Both the position numbers and the translations under genes were made by a program. Shown one piece after another: positions 47,512 to 57,399 of a stretch of DNA of 64,000 bases. The stretch comes from G963663315 sp965204925 (lineage in GTDB: Bacteria; Pseudomonadota; Gammaproteobacteria; Arenicellales; Poriferihabitantaceae). The notes under the pieces were generated by a model. That model saw nothing but the letters and a program-made list of their open reading frames with translations, was not told the DNA's origin and made no database searches. The DNA lies in NCBI GenBank assembly GCA_965204925.1, contig OZ242021.1, forward strand, positions 1,116,001 through 1,180,000, written 5' to 3'. Position 1 is the stretch's first letter. Each line of letters starts with the position of its first letter.

Positions 47512-48579
47512 TCAGTACCGGATCAGCCGTTCGTTTGCGTCAAAGTAGAGCGCTTTGTCGGGATGCAAATACAAGGTTGCCCGCTGACCGCTGCGAAAAG
47601 GGTGAATACCACGGGATTGTGAGACCCAGTCGTTTCCCTCCACCGAAACCCGGATTACGCTTTCCGATCCACTGAGTTCGGCGATTTGTACCTGCCCTCC
47701 GATCACCACCGCATTATCGGCCATGGCCTCAAGAGTCAGGTGATGGGGGCGGATGCCCATCGTGTAGACCTGGTCTGCCAGCGAGTGCAGGGCGGCGGGA
47801 ACGGCCCAGGAAACCTGCTCGCCGAGGTGGAACCGGCGCGCTTTTTTGCGCACGTTGGAGAGGTTGATCGGGGGGTCGGAAAAAACCCGGGCGCTGGCAA
47901 GGTTTTCCGGCATTCGGTAACCTGCCGCCGTTTCGCCAAACTGGGTCACACGGCCTTCGAAAAGGGTGGCGGTACAGCCGCCGAGCATGAGCGCTTCCAG
48001 CGGCTCGGTGGTACTGTAGACAACGGTCGCTCCGCTGTCGGCGAACAGCTTCGGCAGTTCGTCCCGCAATTCCTCGCGCAGCTTGTAGTCGAGGTTGGCG
48101 AGCGGCTCGTCCAGCAATACCAGACGCGAATTCCTGGCCAGAGCGCGGGCAATGGCGACCCGCTGTTGCTGGCCGCCGGACAACTCTGCGGGATAACGGG
48201 TGAGACAGCTTTCGAGGCGCAACAGTCCGGCGAGCTTGTCCACCTGCTTGCGTATACGGGAACGTTCAAGCCCCGCCACTCTGAGCGGAGACGCAATGTT
48301 GTCGAATACGGTGAAGTTCGGATAATTGATGAACTGCTGGTAAACCATGGCCACGTTGCGCTTCTGCACCGGCACAGCGGTTACATTCTGTCCCTCGAAC
48401 CGGACCTCCCCGCTGGAAGGCCTCTCCAGTCCGGCCATGAGGCGCAATAACGTGGTTTTACCGCTCAGCGTGGCTCCCAGCAAGACGTTGAACCCGCCTT
48501 CCTCAAGACGCAAGCTGACAGGAAATATATGCGTCTCACCGCCAACGTTGCGGGTGACCTCAAAGAGTTCGATAGACAC
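47512..48579 (-). CDS. glpS: glycerol ABC transporter ATPase GlpS
   Basis: The second ATPase (355 residues) carries Walker A GATLSGKTTLLR, intact signature LSGGQQQRVAIARA and Walker B LVLLDEPLANLD. The switch His is missing: the place of THDQ is taken by TTEPLEAL. The start GTG at 48579 gives the usual N-terminus (SIELFEVTRNVGGETH) and lies 13 bases after the glpR stop. The two subunits have complementary defects and should pair as a heterodimer. Confidence 0.83.
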   Translation of the reverse strand: MSIELFEVTRNVGGETHIFPVSLRLEEGGFNVLLGATLSGKTTLLRLMAGLERPSSGEVRFEGQNVTAVPVQKRNVAMVYQQFINYPNFTVFDNIASPLRVAGLERSRIRKQVDKLAGLLRLESCLTRYPAELSGGQQQRVAIARALARNSRLVLLDEPLANLDYKLREELRDELPKLFADSGATVVYSTTEPLEALMLGGCTATLFEGRVTQFGETAAGYRMPENLASARVFSDPPINLSNVRKKARRFHLGEQVSWAVPAALHSLADQVYTMGIRPHHLTLEAMADNAVVIGGQVQIAELSGSESVIRVSVEGNDWVSQSRGIHPFRSGQRATLYLHPDKALYFDANERLIRY

Positions 48580-48592
48580 GGGACGAAGCGGC

Positions 48593-49417
48593 TCAGTCAG
48601 CGCCGGGGGTGTCGGGAGGAACGCAGACCACACGAACCCCGTTAGCCAGGCAGTAGTCGAGGACGGCTTGCGGCGGCGTCCGATCACTGACGAAATAATC
48701 GACCTGGACCAGACTGCCCAGTCTGACCGGCGCCTTGCGCTGAAACTTTGTGCGATCAGCCACGAGGATCACGGAACGGGCGTTGCCTATGATCGATTGC
48801 GCGACCCGCACCTCGCGCACATCGAATTCCAGTATAGCGCCGTCCTCGTCCAGCGCCGAGCACCCGATTACTGCATAATCCACCTTGAAACGACCGATGA
48901 ACTCTTCGGTGGCATCGCCCACGATGCCTCCATCTTCATGTCTGACCAGCCCTCCTGCGGTCATTACCCGGATCGCCTTCGAGCGGCGCAATGTGTTGGC
49001 GATGTTGATGTTGTTGGTAATGACGAGAAGACCGCTGTGCCCGGTGAGATGGGAAGCCACCCGCTCGGTGGTAGTGCCGATGTTGATGAACATTGAAGCA
49101 TCATTGGGAATGAGCGGCGCCGTCAAACGTCCGATGCGGTCCTTGCCTTGCGGGTTGACAAGCAGGCGCGTCGCATAATCCAGGTTTGCCAACTCCCGTT
49201 CACGCGGCGTGGCGCCGCCAGCGGCCACCGCTCCGCCATGCACCCTCTGCAGCAGTCTCCGTGTGCACAGGATATTAAGGTCCCGCCGGATTGTCTGCGG
49301 CGTAACCCGGAACCGGGCCGCCAGCGACTTCACCTGACCGGTACCATGACTGCGGATATAGGCCAGCAACGCGCGTTGCCTTTCGCTGATGGACGCTTCG
49401 CCGGACACGCCGGTCAT
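48593..49417 (-). CDS. glpR: DeoR-family regulator GlpR
   Basis: Repressor-type regulator of 274 residues. A DeoR helix-turn-helix (VKSLAARFRVTPQTIRRDLN, about residues 28-47) is followed by a sugar-phosphate sensing domain; glycerol 3-phosphate is the usual inducer of GlpR. The ATG at 49417 precedes MTGVSGEASISERQRALLAY. Its place inside the glycerol operon, between glpV and glpS, indicates self-control of the regulon. Confidence 0.85.
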   Translation of the reverse strand: MTGVSGEASISERQRALLAYIRSHGTGQVKSLAARFRVTPQTIRRDLNILCTRRLLQRVHGGAVAAGGATPRERELANLDYATRLLVNPQGKDRIGRLTAPLIPNDASMFINIGTTTERVASHLTGHSGLLVITNNINIANTLRRSKAIRVMTAGGLVRHEDGGIVGDATEEFIGRFKVDYAVIGCSALDEDGAILEFDVREVRVAQSIIGNARSVILVADRTKFQRKAPVRLGSLVQVDYFVSDRTPPQAVLDYCLANGVRVVCVPPDTPGAD

Positions 49418-49503
49418 TGCCGCGCCTGCTGCATGATAGCGTTTTCGATACGGGAGGAGAGTGTGGGCTGCATGCCGGCGGCCCACACCCCAATCCACCC
49501 CGG

Positions 49504-51231
49504 TTATTGCCAGTTCTTGATCAGGTCCTCATAGGCGATCGTTTCTCCTTGCGGTTTTTCCTCGACTTTGGGCTTGGGTGAGCCGGGTTGATCAAGCCAG
49601 TACTGCACATCCCTCTCCTCGTTGAGCCTGGGGCCGCAACCGCCGTACACTTCAGCGGCCTCGTCCGCAGCCTGCATGCGGGACATCACCTGGTCCATCT
49701 CGGCAGCCAGCCGGTCCATCGCCTCCTGGGGCGTGAACGCGCCGGAATTAACGTCCCCGATCTGCTGCCACCAGATCTGCGCCAGCTTCGGATAATCCGG
49801 GACATTGACGCCAGTCGGCGACCAGCGCACCCGGTCCGGGGAACGATAGAATTCCACGAGTCCGCCCAGCTTCGATGAGCGCTCGGTGAAAGATTCGTGA
49901 TTGATCGAGCTGTCGCGGATGAAGGTGAGGCCGACATGGCTTTTCTTCACATCCACTGTCTTTGAAACCACGAACTGCGCATACAGCCAGGCCGCCTTGC
50001 GGCGCTCCACCGGAGTGGACTTGAACAAGGTCCAGGAACCGGCGTCCTGATAGCCCAGTTTCTGCCCTTTCTCCCAGTACGGGCCATGCGGGGACGGCGC
50101 CATGCGCCAGAGCGGATTACCGGCGTCGTCCACGGTATTGTTGCCGTCGCTTCTGGAGGCCACCATGGAAGCGGTGAATGCGGTGTACCAGAAGATCTGC
50201 TGGGCCACGTTACCCTGGGAAAGCGCCGGCAGAGACTGATAGAAGTCGTAGCTGGCGGCGCCCGGGGGGGCATACTGGCGCAGCCATTCGTCCCACTTGC
50301 GGATGGCGTATACCGCTGCCGGACCATTGGCGGCGCCGCCGCGCGAGACACTGGCGCCAACCGGGTTGCAGGTGCCCGCCTCCATGCGGATGCCCCATTC
50401 ATCCACCGGAATACCGTTCGGCAGGCCCTTGCTGCCAGCGCCCGCCATGGACAGCCAGGCATCGGTCATGCGCCAACCGAGGTCCGGAGCCCGCTTTCCG
50501 TAGTCCATATGGCCGTATACCCGGACACCGTCGATTTCTTGCACATGGTCAGTAAAAAATTCCGCGATATCCTCGTAGGCGGACCAGTTCACAGGCACAC
50601 CGAGGTCATAGCCGTACATGTCCCGGAAGCGCGCTTGCAGGTCTTCACGGTCGAACCAGTCCTTGCGAAACCAGTAGAGGTTGGCAAATTGCTGGTCGGG
50701 AAGCTGGTAGAGCTTGCCATCCGGGCCGGTGGTGAACGATTTACCGATAAAATCATCGACATCAAGGCCGGGATTGGTAACATCGGAGCCCTCCCCGGCC
50801 ATCCAGTCGGACAGGTTCAACGCCAGTTGCAGACGGGAATGGGTGCCGATCAGGTCGGAGTCATTGATGTAGGCGTCATACAGGTTGCGGCCAGTCTGCA
50901 TCTGCGTCTGCACCGCCTGCACGACCTCCCCCTCACCCAGCAGCTGGTGATTGACCCTGATGCCGGTAATCTCTTCAAAGGCCCGGGTCAGCACCCTGGA
51001 TTCATACTCGTGGGTCGGGATCGTTTCGGATAGCACATTGATCTCCATACCCTGATAAGGCTCGGCAGCCTTGATGAACCACTCCATCTCCGCTTTCTGT
51101 TCTTCGATGGAGAGCGTCGATGGCTGGAACTCATCATTGATCCAGGTTTCCGCTTCCATCATGCCGGCGAATGCGGGACTGTGCAACAGACAGGCGCCCA
51201 AAGCGCCGGCGGCCACGGTTTTTATTTTCAT
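49504..51231 (-). CDS. glpV: glycerol ABC transporter periplasmic binding protein GlpV
   Basis: Large solute-binding protein of 575 residues with a Sec signal peptide (VAAGALGACLLHSPAFAG, cleaved near residue 23). It has a family 1-type sugar-binding fold with LYQLPDQQFANLYWFRKDWF near the middle. GAGGA lies well placed before the ATG. It is the first gene of the operon, ahead of glpR, whereas the rhizobial operon has it last. Confidence 0.85.
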   Translation of the reverse strand: MKIKTVAAGALGACLLHSPAFAGMMEAETWINDEFQPSTLSIEEQKAEMEWFIKAAEPYQGMEINVLSETIPTHEYESRVLTRAFEEITGIRVNHQLLGEGEVVQAVQTQMQTGRNLYDAYINDSDLIGTHSRLQLALNLSDWMAGEGSDVTNPGLDVDDFIGKSFTTGPDGKLYQLPDQQFANLYWFRKDWFDREDLQARFRDMYGYDLGVPVNWSAYEDIAEFFTDHVQEIDGVRVYGHMDYGKRAPDLGWRMTDAWLSMAGAGSKGLPNGIPVDEWGIRMEAGTCNPVGASVSRGGAANGPAAVYAIRKWDEWLRQYAPPGAASYDFYQSLPALSQGNVAQQIFWYTAFTASMVASRSDGNNTVDDAGNPLWRMAPSPHGPYWEKGQKLGYQDAGSWTLFKSTPVERRKAAWLYAQFVVSKTVDVKKSHVGLTFIRDSSINHESFTERSSKLGGLVEFYRSPDRVRWSPTGVNVPDYPKLAQIWWQQIGDVNSGAFTPQEAMDRLAAEMDQVMSRMQAADEAAEVYGGCGPRLNEERDVQYWLDQPGSPKPKVEEKPQGETIAYEDLIKNWQ

Positions 51232-51460
51232 GATAGATTCCTCGTTGGTTAATATTTATGGTTTCACCGACCGGCGAGACCTCGACAACCTGGCGGACGG
51301 TGATGTATTGATACATTGATACTCAACCGGCGAATAGTAACGCTAAAAAACGAAAAATGAAATAGAATTTGTTTTCAAATGAAAATATATTCAGTCAGTA
51401 TAGTTTTCATAATCATTTGTACGAAAATAATCACCCACCCAAACATTCGGGAACCGCAGC
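51232..51460. promoter_or_regulatory. divergent glpV/glpK control region with GlpR-like repeats
   Basis: AT-rich gap between divergent glpV and glpK. It holds a perfect inverted repeat TTTTCA-AA-TGAAAA at 51372-51385, a wider TTTTCA...CGAAAA pair at 51404-51427, and a further CGAAAAATGAAAT at 51351-51363. Repeated TTTTCG/TTTCA words are the kind of sites bound by GlpR-type DeoR proteins. The regulator is encoded in the flanking operon. Confidence 0.45.
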
Positions 51461-52939
51461 ATGAAAAGAAACCTTCTCGCCATCGACCAGGGCACCACCA
51501 GTTCGCGCGCGATCATCTTTACGGCGGGCGGCGCCGTGCTGGCCTCGTCCCGATACGGGTTTCCGCAGATATATCCTGACGACGGCTGGGTGGAGCATGA
51601 CCCTGCGGACATCTGGGAAACCACGTTGCGGTGCGCCCGTGATGTCCTGTATCAGGCCGGAGATGACGTGGCGGTCGTTGGCATCACCAACCAGCGGGAA
51701 ACCACCCTGTTGTGGGAGCGCGCCAGCGGCAAACCCGTGTATAACGCCATCGTATGGCAGGACCGGAGAACGGCGCAACAATGCGCCCGCCTCCGGGAGC
51801 AGGGTCATGTCCGTGAAATATCCGCACGCACCGGCTTGCTTGCGGACGCCTATTTTTCGGCGACCAAGATTGCCTGGATTCTGGACCATGTCGCGGGAGC
51901 CAGAGCCAGGGCGGAACGGGGCGAACTGGCGTTCGGCACCGTGGACTGTTTCCTGGTCTGGAAACTCACTGGCGGCCAGATACACGCTACCGATGCCAGC
52001 AATGCCAGCCGTACCATGCTGTTCAATATCCACACCCAGTCATGGGACGATCATCTGCTCGCGCTGTTCGATATTCCGCGGGCCTTGCTGCCCGAGGTGC
52101 GGGACAGCGCCGATGATTACGGCGCCACCGACTCTGCGTTATTGGGCGCCGCCCTGCCGATCGGCGCCGTAGTCGGTGATCAACAAGGCGCCCTGTTCGG
52201 ACAGGCATGTTTCCATCCGGGCATGGTAAAGAGTACCTATGGTACGGGTTGCTTCATGATCATGAATACCGGCCGTCATGCGGTAGCCTCGCGCAACCGA
52301 CTGCTCACCACCGTAGGCTACCGGCTCAACGGGGAAGTCACCTATGCTCTGGAGGGATCGATTTTCAATGCGGGTACTGCGATTCAATGGCTGCGGGACA
52401 GCTTGCAACTGATAGACCACGTTGACGGGATTGACGATCTGGTCAGAACGACCACCGGCAACGACGGCGTATATATGGTTCCGGCCTTTACCGGTCTCGG
52501 CGCCCCGCACTGGGACCCTCATGCCCGCGGCGCGCTATTCGGTATCACGCGCGCTACCGGCATCGCGCATTTCGTGCGCGCCGCGCTGGAAGCCGTATGC
52601 TACCAGACCCGGGAACTGGTCGAGGCGATGACGGCAGACAGCGGACGGCCGCTGGAGGCGCTGCGCGTGGACGGCGGCATGGCGGCCAATGACTGGATGC
52701 TGCAATTCCTGGCAGACATACTCGACACGGTAGTGGAGAAGCCGGCAGTCATCGAGACCACCGCCCTGGGCGCGGCCTGGCTGGCCGGGCTGCAGCACGG
52801 TATGTTCGCATCAACAGCCGAGATCGCATCCCGCTGGCAGGTTCGCCGCCGGTTTGATGGCCGCGCTATGGACTCCGGTAAACGCAAGGCCCTGGTTGCC
52901 GGATGGAACAACGCCATCGACCGCGTCAAATCCCGTTAA
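51461..52939 (+). CDS. glpK: glycerol kinase
   Basis: FGGY-family kinase of 492 residues converting imported glycerol to glycerol 3-phosphate. Signatures are LLAIDQGTTSSRAIIF at the N-terminus, NQRETTLLWERASGKPVYNA near residue 77, the FGGY signature region GMVKSTYGTGCFMIMNTG, and VDGGMAANDWMLQF near the C-terminus. The length is typical (about 500). It is divergent from the transport operon. Confidence 0.95.
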   Translation: MKRNLLAIDQGTTSSRAIIFTAGGAVLASSRYGFPQIYPDDGWVEHDPADIWETTLRCARDVLYQAGDDVAVVGITNQRETTLLWERASGKPVYNAIVWQDRRTAQQCARLREQGHVREISARTGLLADAYFSATKIAWILDHVAGARARAERGELAFGTVDCFLVWKLTGGQIHATDASNASRTMLFNIHTQSWDDHLLALFDIPRALLPEVRDSADDYGATDSALLGAALPIGAVVGDQQGALFGQACFHPGMVKSTYGTGCFMIMNTGRHAVASRNRLLTTVGYRLNGEVTYALEGSIFNAGTAIQWLRDSLQLIDHVDGIDDLVRTTTGNDGVYMVPAFTGLGAPHWDPHARGALFGITRATGIAHFVRAALEAVCYQTRELVEAMTADSGRPLEALRVDGGMAANDWMLQFLADILDTVVEKPAVIETTALGAAWLAGLQHGMFASTAEIASRWQVRRRFDGRAMDSGKRKALVAGWNNAIDRVKSR

Positions 52940-53047
52940 CTTGAGGAAAACCCCGGCAAAAAGAAGGAACGTGGACAGATTGTTGAGGGGACCGGATTTA
53001 TAACGGAGCCGGGGCGTGTTGCAGATTACTCGGGTCAGACCGGGTTA

Positions 53048-54064
53048 TCAGGTGACCGGTTTCGGTACTGCCGTGGTTTTCCTTCTGACAATACTCGTTG
53101 GCAAGATATCGTGAGTGGGCGCCTGGTCATTTCGGCCCTGGATTCTCTCCACCACCCGCCGCGCGGCAAGACAACCGATTTCTGCGACCGATTGCCGAAC
53201 CGTAGTCAGCGCAATCATGGACCAGCTTGCCATGGGTATGTCATCCACTCCAACAATGGACACCTCCTGCGGAACGCGAATTTGTCTCTTCTGGCAGGCG
53301 TCCAGAGCGCCTATTGCAATAACGTCGTTTGCGCACACGACGCCTGTGGGAGCGTCCGCGAGATTCATCAACTGCATCAGGCCTGAATAGCCGCTGTCAT
53401 GTGAATAGCTTCCCCAGATGACGTTGCGACCGGTCGCAGTCAGTCCTGCGCTATCCAGTTCCCTTTGGCAGCCCTGAAGTCGATCAACGCTTGTCGAGGT
53501 ATCCCGGGGACCCATCAGAAAACCTATGTTGTGATGTCCAAGCTCAATAAGATGCCGCGTAGCTTCCGCTCCCGCAGTGGCATTATCGCTTTCCACGACA
53601 CTTGCATTACCGCGCTGGTTCGACCGCACCGCCAATACGATGGGGATATTGCGTCCAACCAGCAAGTCGACCGTGGGCGAATCCACGGAAGCGGTGGCAA
53701 AGATGATCCCGTCCAGTGAATTGTTTACGAGCATTTCGAATTTGGGACCGAGGCGTACATTCGAGAGTTCATCAATGATCAGAATCATATCGAATCCGTG
53801 CGCATCAAGTTCGTCATGAATATTGTCAACCAGATGGGCATAGAAAGAATTGTGCAACGCAACAACAACAACACCAACCAGCCCCCGGCGCTCGGAGGAA
53901 GTCGCTGAAATCCGCCGCGGTCGACTATAGCCAAGCTGCTCTGCCGCCTTGATAACCCTTTCTCGCGTATCTGAAGAAATAGCGGGAAAGCCTGCAAGGG
54001 CGCGCGAAGCGGTCGATTCGGCAACCCTGGCAACCTTGGCCACATCACGCAGAGTAGCGCTCAT
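53048..54064 (-). CDS. LacI-family transcriptional regulator
   Basis: A 338-residue regulator with N-terminal LacI helix-turn-helix (LRDVAKVARVAESTASRALA, residues 5-24) and a periplasmic-binding-like sensor domain. It is divergent from the ThDP enzyme/ABC operon at 54256 and most likely represses it until the sugar or polyol is present. Confidence 0.9.
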   Translation of the reverse strand: MSATLRDVAKVARVAESTASRALAGFPAISSDTRERVIKAAEQLGYSRPRRISATSSERRGLVGVVVVALHNSFYAHLVDNIHDELDAHGFDMILIIDELSNVRLGPKFEMLVNNSLDGIIFATASVDSPTVDLLVGRNIPIVLAVRSNQRGNASVVESDNATAGAEATRHLIELGHHNIGFLMGPRDTSTSVDRLQGCQRELDSAGLTATGRNVIWGSYSHDSGYSGLMQLMNLADAPTGVVCANDVIAIGALDACQKRQIRVPQEVSIVGVDDIPMASWSMIALTTVRQSVAEIGCLAARRVVERIQGRNDQAPTHDILPTSIVRRKTTAVPKPVT

Positions 54065-54255
54065 TACTGATCTCTCCTTAAAAAATAATCTTTGAATGCA
54101 GCCTTTATAACTGACTAAAAGTTTTCCGATGACCGCAAGCCCTGATTATAGCGAAAAAATATTTGAATATTTATTGAAATTATTTTAGTATTGCAAAAAA
54201 TTGTTGTAATATTTATGCAATAATTGGGCAACTTTCAGAAATCAGGAGGTAGAGG
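54065..54255. promoter_or_regulatory. divergent control region between LacI gene and ABC operon
   Basis: Very AT-rich gap. Near the ThDP gene a 7-base inverted repeat TATTGCA (54189-54195) and TGCAATA (54216-54222) could be a LacI-type operator. The ThDP gene has a strong AGGAGGTAGAGG just before its ATG. I could not assign a clear -35/-10 pair. Confidence 0.3.
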
Positions 54256-56133
54256 ATGGGACTTACAGTCGGTCAAATCATCGGAAAATCCTTGAAATCC
54301 TATGGCGTTCCCTACGTTGCCGGTCTGCCGGGACATGGCAATTGGAGTTTGCTGGATGCCCTTAATGATCCGGTTTCCAAACTGCCGTTCTTCCAGGTCT
54401 TCCACGAACAAAGCGCCGCGCACATTGCCGATGCACACTTTCGCGTTACCGGCCAACCGGCTTGCGCGTGCACATCGATCGGTCCCGGGGCCGCCAATAC
54501 GGTTATTGGTATGGCTACCGCCTCGTGCGATTCAACAGCATTCCTCGTTATCACCGGTTCGGCGGCTACGCACATGCGCGGCCATGGCGTCATGCAGGAA
54601 CTGGATCGGTATCATGCGCCCGATTTCCTGCATGTAGCCAAAGCAGTCACAAAGCGCAATTTCGACATCATACATGCTGATATGGCGCCGTTCGTTATGC
54701 ACCGCGCCTTCAATGCGATGCTGACCGGGCGCCCGGGGCCCGTGCATGTGGAAATACCACTGGATATACAGGTTCATACGACTGAAATAGATGCACAGGA
54801 TCTGGACAAGCGCATGCCGGCCGGCAAGACACGCGCCGATGATAAAGCCGTTCAAAGAGCGATCGAACTGTTACTGTCCGCAGAACGTCCGTGCATCGTT
54901 GTCGGTGGGGGAGCGATCACCTCCAACGCTTCGGCTGAGGTGACCCGCCTCGCCGAGTCGCTGGGGGCGCCGGTGAGTTTTACGTGGAATGGCAAGGGAG
55001 CGATTGCCGAGGACAATCCAGTGTGCGCAGGCACGGTGGGGTGGCCGGGCTCGGCTCCGGGAAACTTCGCCACTGCCAATGCAGATGTCGTCCTGTCGGT
55101 CGGTTGCCGCTTTACCGATTGGTCGGCATCTTCCTGGCGGAAAGGATCAGCCTTTTCGATTCCCTCGGCGAAACTGATTCATCTGGATATCGACTCACAT
55201 GAAATCGGCAAGAACTACGAGACCGACTGCGGTATTGTCGGCGATATCAAGCTTGTACTTGACGATATTCTGGCCGGAATTTCACGGGAGCAGGCGCGCA
55301 AGGCGCGAGCAAGCAGAACAGGCTGGCTCAATGAAGTAGCCCGGCTCGGGAAGCGGTGGGAAGAAACGCTCGAACGGCGCCGTTGTTTTGATCGAATCCC
55401 CACATCCATGTTGCGGGTCCTGCGCGCCCTGCGCAACGTCCTGCCTCGTGAGGGTATTGTTACCGTCGGGTCAGGGCACCCGCAGTCTTCGACCAAGCAG
55501 GCGTTCCCCGTTTATGAGCCGCGCACACATATTACATCGGGGAGCTTTTCTTCCATGGGTTTTGCGCTGCCAGCGGCTATCGGCGCGAAGATTGCCAAAC
55601 CCGACACGCCGGTTGTGTGCATCATTGGCGACGGCGATTTCCTCATGTCGGTACAGGAATTGGCGATGTGTGTGACATACGACATACCCGTAGTTTTTCT
55701 GATATTGAACAATTCTGGATATGTATCCATTCGCGATGGCCAGGACGGCCTCATCGGTCGCAATATCGGTTCCGAATTCAACTGCCATGCGGGTAATAAT
55801 GAGCCCTGGTCGGTCGATTTTCCGGCATTGGCAAAATCCTTCGGTTTCGGGATTGCGGAAAAAATCACCGACACTGCCGATCTGGAACCAGTCATCAGAC
55901 GCGCTCTGGGCGCCAATGCGCCGGCGCTGGTCGAAGTACCGATTACCCGTGATGTTTCCGTTGCTGCCGCCGAAGTGGTGGGTTGGTGGGATTTCCCGCT
56001 ATTGCCCACGGCGCCTCAAGAGCCGGCGCTGGACTATGCGACAGGCCTCTCTGCCGAACAACATCAGGGCCAGGACACTTCCGGATCCAGCGCTGCGCAG
56101 GGCGCCGGAGCGTCAGCCGGAATATCAGGTTGA
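54256..56133 (+). CDS. thiamine diphosphate-dependent enzyme (acetolactate synthase-like)
   Basis: A 625-residue ThDP enzyme. The N-terminal domain has the catalytic Glu in FHEQSAAHIADAHFR near residue 55; the central domain starts near residue 195; the cofactor motif GDGDFLMSVQELAM continues to LILNN near residue 490. It belongs to the acetolactate synthase/benzoylformate decarboxylase superfamily, but I cannot assign a member. Co-location with a sugar-type importer and a HisD-like oxidoreductase suggests carboligation or decarboxylation of an intermediate of an unknown sugar or polyol path. The C-terminal 40 residues are Gln/Ala/Ser-rich and look disordered. Confidence 0.8.
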   Translation: MGLTVGQIIGKSLKSYGVPYVAGLPGHGNWSLLDALNDPVSKLPFFQVFHEQSAAHIADAHFRVTGQPACACTSIGPGAANTVIGMATASCDSTAFLVITGSAATHMRGHGVMQELDRYHAPDFLHVAKAVTKRNFDIIHADMAPFVMHRAFNAMLTGRPGPVHVEIPLDIQVHTTEIDAQDLDKRMPAGKTRADDKAVQRAIELLLSAERPCIVVGGGAITSNASAEVTRLAESLGAPVSFTWNGKGAIAEDNPVCAGTVGWPGSAPGNFATANADVVLSVGCRFTDWSASSWRKGSAFSIPSAKLIHLDIDSHEIGKNYETDCGIVGDIKLVLDDILAGISREQARKARASRTGWLNEVARLGKRWEETLERRRCFDRIPTSMLRVLRALRNVLPREGIVTVGSGHPQSSTKQAFPVYEPRTHITSGSFSSMGFALPAAIGAKIAKPDTPVVCIIGDGDFLMSVQELAMCVTYDIPVVFLILNNSGYVSIRDGQDGLIGRNIGSEFNCHAGNNEPWSVDFPALAKSFGFGIAEKITDTADLEPVIRRALGANAPALVEVPITRDVSVAAAEVVGWWDFPLLPTAPQEPALDYATGLSAEQHQGQDTSGSSAAQGAGASAGISG

Positions 56134-56224
56134 GTCGCCGACTATCACTGTCGGACCGGTTCGCCTGTTTCCTCACAGTCCGGCAAACATTTTCTTTAAA
56201 CAACACAAGTTCAGGAGTTGGATT

Positions 56225-57373
56225 ATGACAACATATTTGCAGCGTATCCTCGCTAAAGTTATTATGGTTGCCGTCACTACGGCGGTGACAAGCATTTCCG
56301 CATATGCGGATGGCTATAGCGGGATTCCGCGGACATTCCTGTGGAATCCCGACTTCAACAGCCTTGCCGAAACGAGTCAATTCAGCAAAGACGGTCCTTA
56401 TCGGATAGGTTTTTCCAGCGCATCACAGGCCGATTTGTGGCTGGTGACTTTCGTGCACGGAATTGAATGGGCTGCCGAGAAAAACGCGGACAGTCTGGCC
56501 AAGTTCATTGTTACTGACGCCAACAGTGATCCGGCCAAACAGATATCCGATATTCAGGATCTTCTCAATCAGGATATCGATCTGTTGCTCGTCAATCCAG
56601 CGACCGCAGATGCGCTGGACCCCATTCTCGGGCGCGCAATGCGTCAGGGAGTGCCCGTAGTCACTGCGGCAAGGAGAGTGAAATCCGATGACAGTTTCGT
56701 ATCGTTTGTAACGGCTTCGGATACGGCTCTGGCTCGTATCAGCGCCACATGGCTGGCCGAGAAGCTGGGCGGTGAGGGCAGAATTGTGCTGCTGCCCGGC
56801 CTTGCCGGGGCAAGCCCGGCGGAGATGCGGTTGCAGGCGGCTAAAGAAGTCTTTGCTCAATTCCCCGGTATCAAGATCATCGACACGCAGTATACCAGCT
56901 GGAGCCCGGCCAATGGCAAGAAGATCATGTCGGCGATCATACAGAAGCACGGCAGGGACATTTCCGGCGTGTGGGCGGATTCGGGACTACAGGGTTCCGG
57001 CTCCGTTGAAGCCTTCCTCAACGCCGGTTTCAAATCCGCGGAGATACCGCCTCATACCGGAGGGGATCTGAACCGTATGTACAAGCTGGCGGTGGAGCAT
57101 GGCTTTGCTTTCTGCGGCATTGACTATACCCCGTCCATCGGTATTGCTGCCGTAGAACTGGCTCTCGACGTTCTGGAAGGCAAGCCGGTACCGAAACGAC
57201 TGGATGTGAATTTTCAGGTGGTAATCTCCGCGGGGGATGAAACCAAATCAATCAAAGCCGATGTCCCGCTCATGGACTATGTCGCGCTCGACAAACCGGA
57301 TGACTTCATCATGGGTCATGGCATGGGGCCGGATTATGATCCAAAAACATTTGTTGCGAATTACCCGAGGTAA
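56225..57373 (+). CDS. sugar ABC transporter binding protein (RbsB-like)
   Basis: Periplasmic binding protein of 382 residues. The signal peptide runs from MTTYLQRIL to the cleavage near SISAYADG (residue 29). The pentose-binding fold shows DLLNQDIDLLLVNPATADAL and an NDL-like end. AGGAG lies just upstream of the ATG; a longer open frame upstream overlaps the ThDP gene and is not used. It is followed by a stable hairpin that may raise its mRNA level above that of the downstream genes. Confidence 0.85.
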   Translation: MTTYLQRILAKVIMVAVTTAVTSISAYADGYSGIPRTFLWNPDFNSLAETSQFSKDGPYRIGFSSASQADLWLVTFVHGIEWAAEKNADSLAKFIVTDANSDPAKQISDIQDLLNQDIDLLLVNPATADALDPILGRAMRQGVPVVTAARRVKSDDSFVSFVTASDTALARISATWLAEKLGGEGRIVLLPGLAGASPAEMRLQAAKEVFAQFPGIKIIDTQYTSWSPANGKKIMSAIIQKHGRDISGVWADSGLQGSGSVEAFLNAGFKSAEIPPHTGGDLNRMYKLAVEHGFAFCGIDYTPSIGIAAVELALDVLEGKPVPKRLDVNFQVVISAGDETKSIKADVPLMDYVALDKPDDFIMGHGMGPDYDPKTFVANYPR

Positions 57374-57399
57374 GGATTAATCGCCAGCGTTATATCCAT

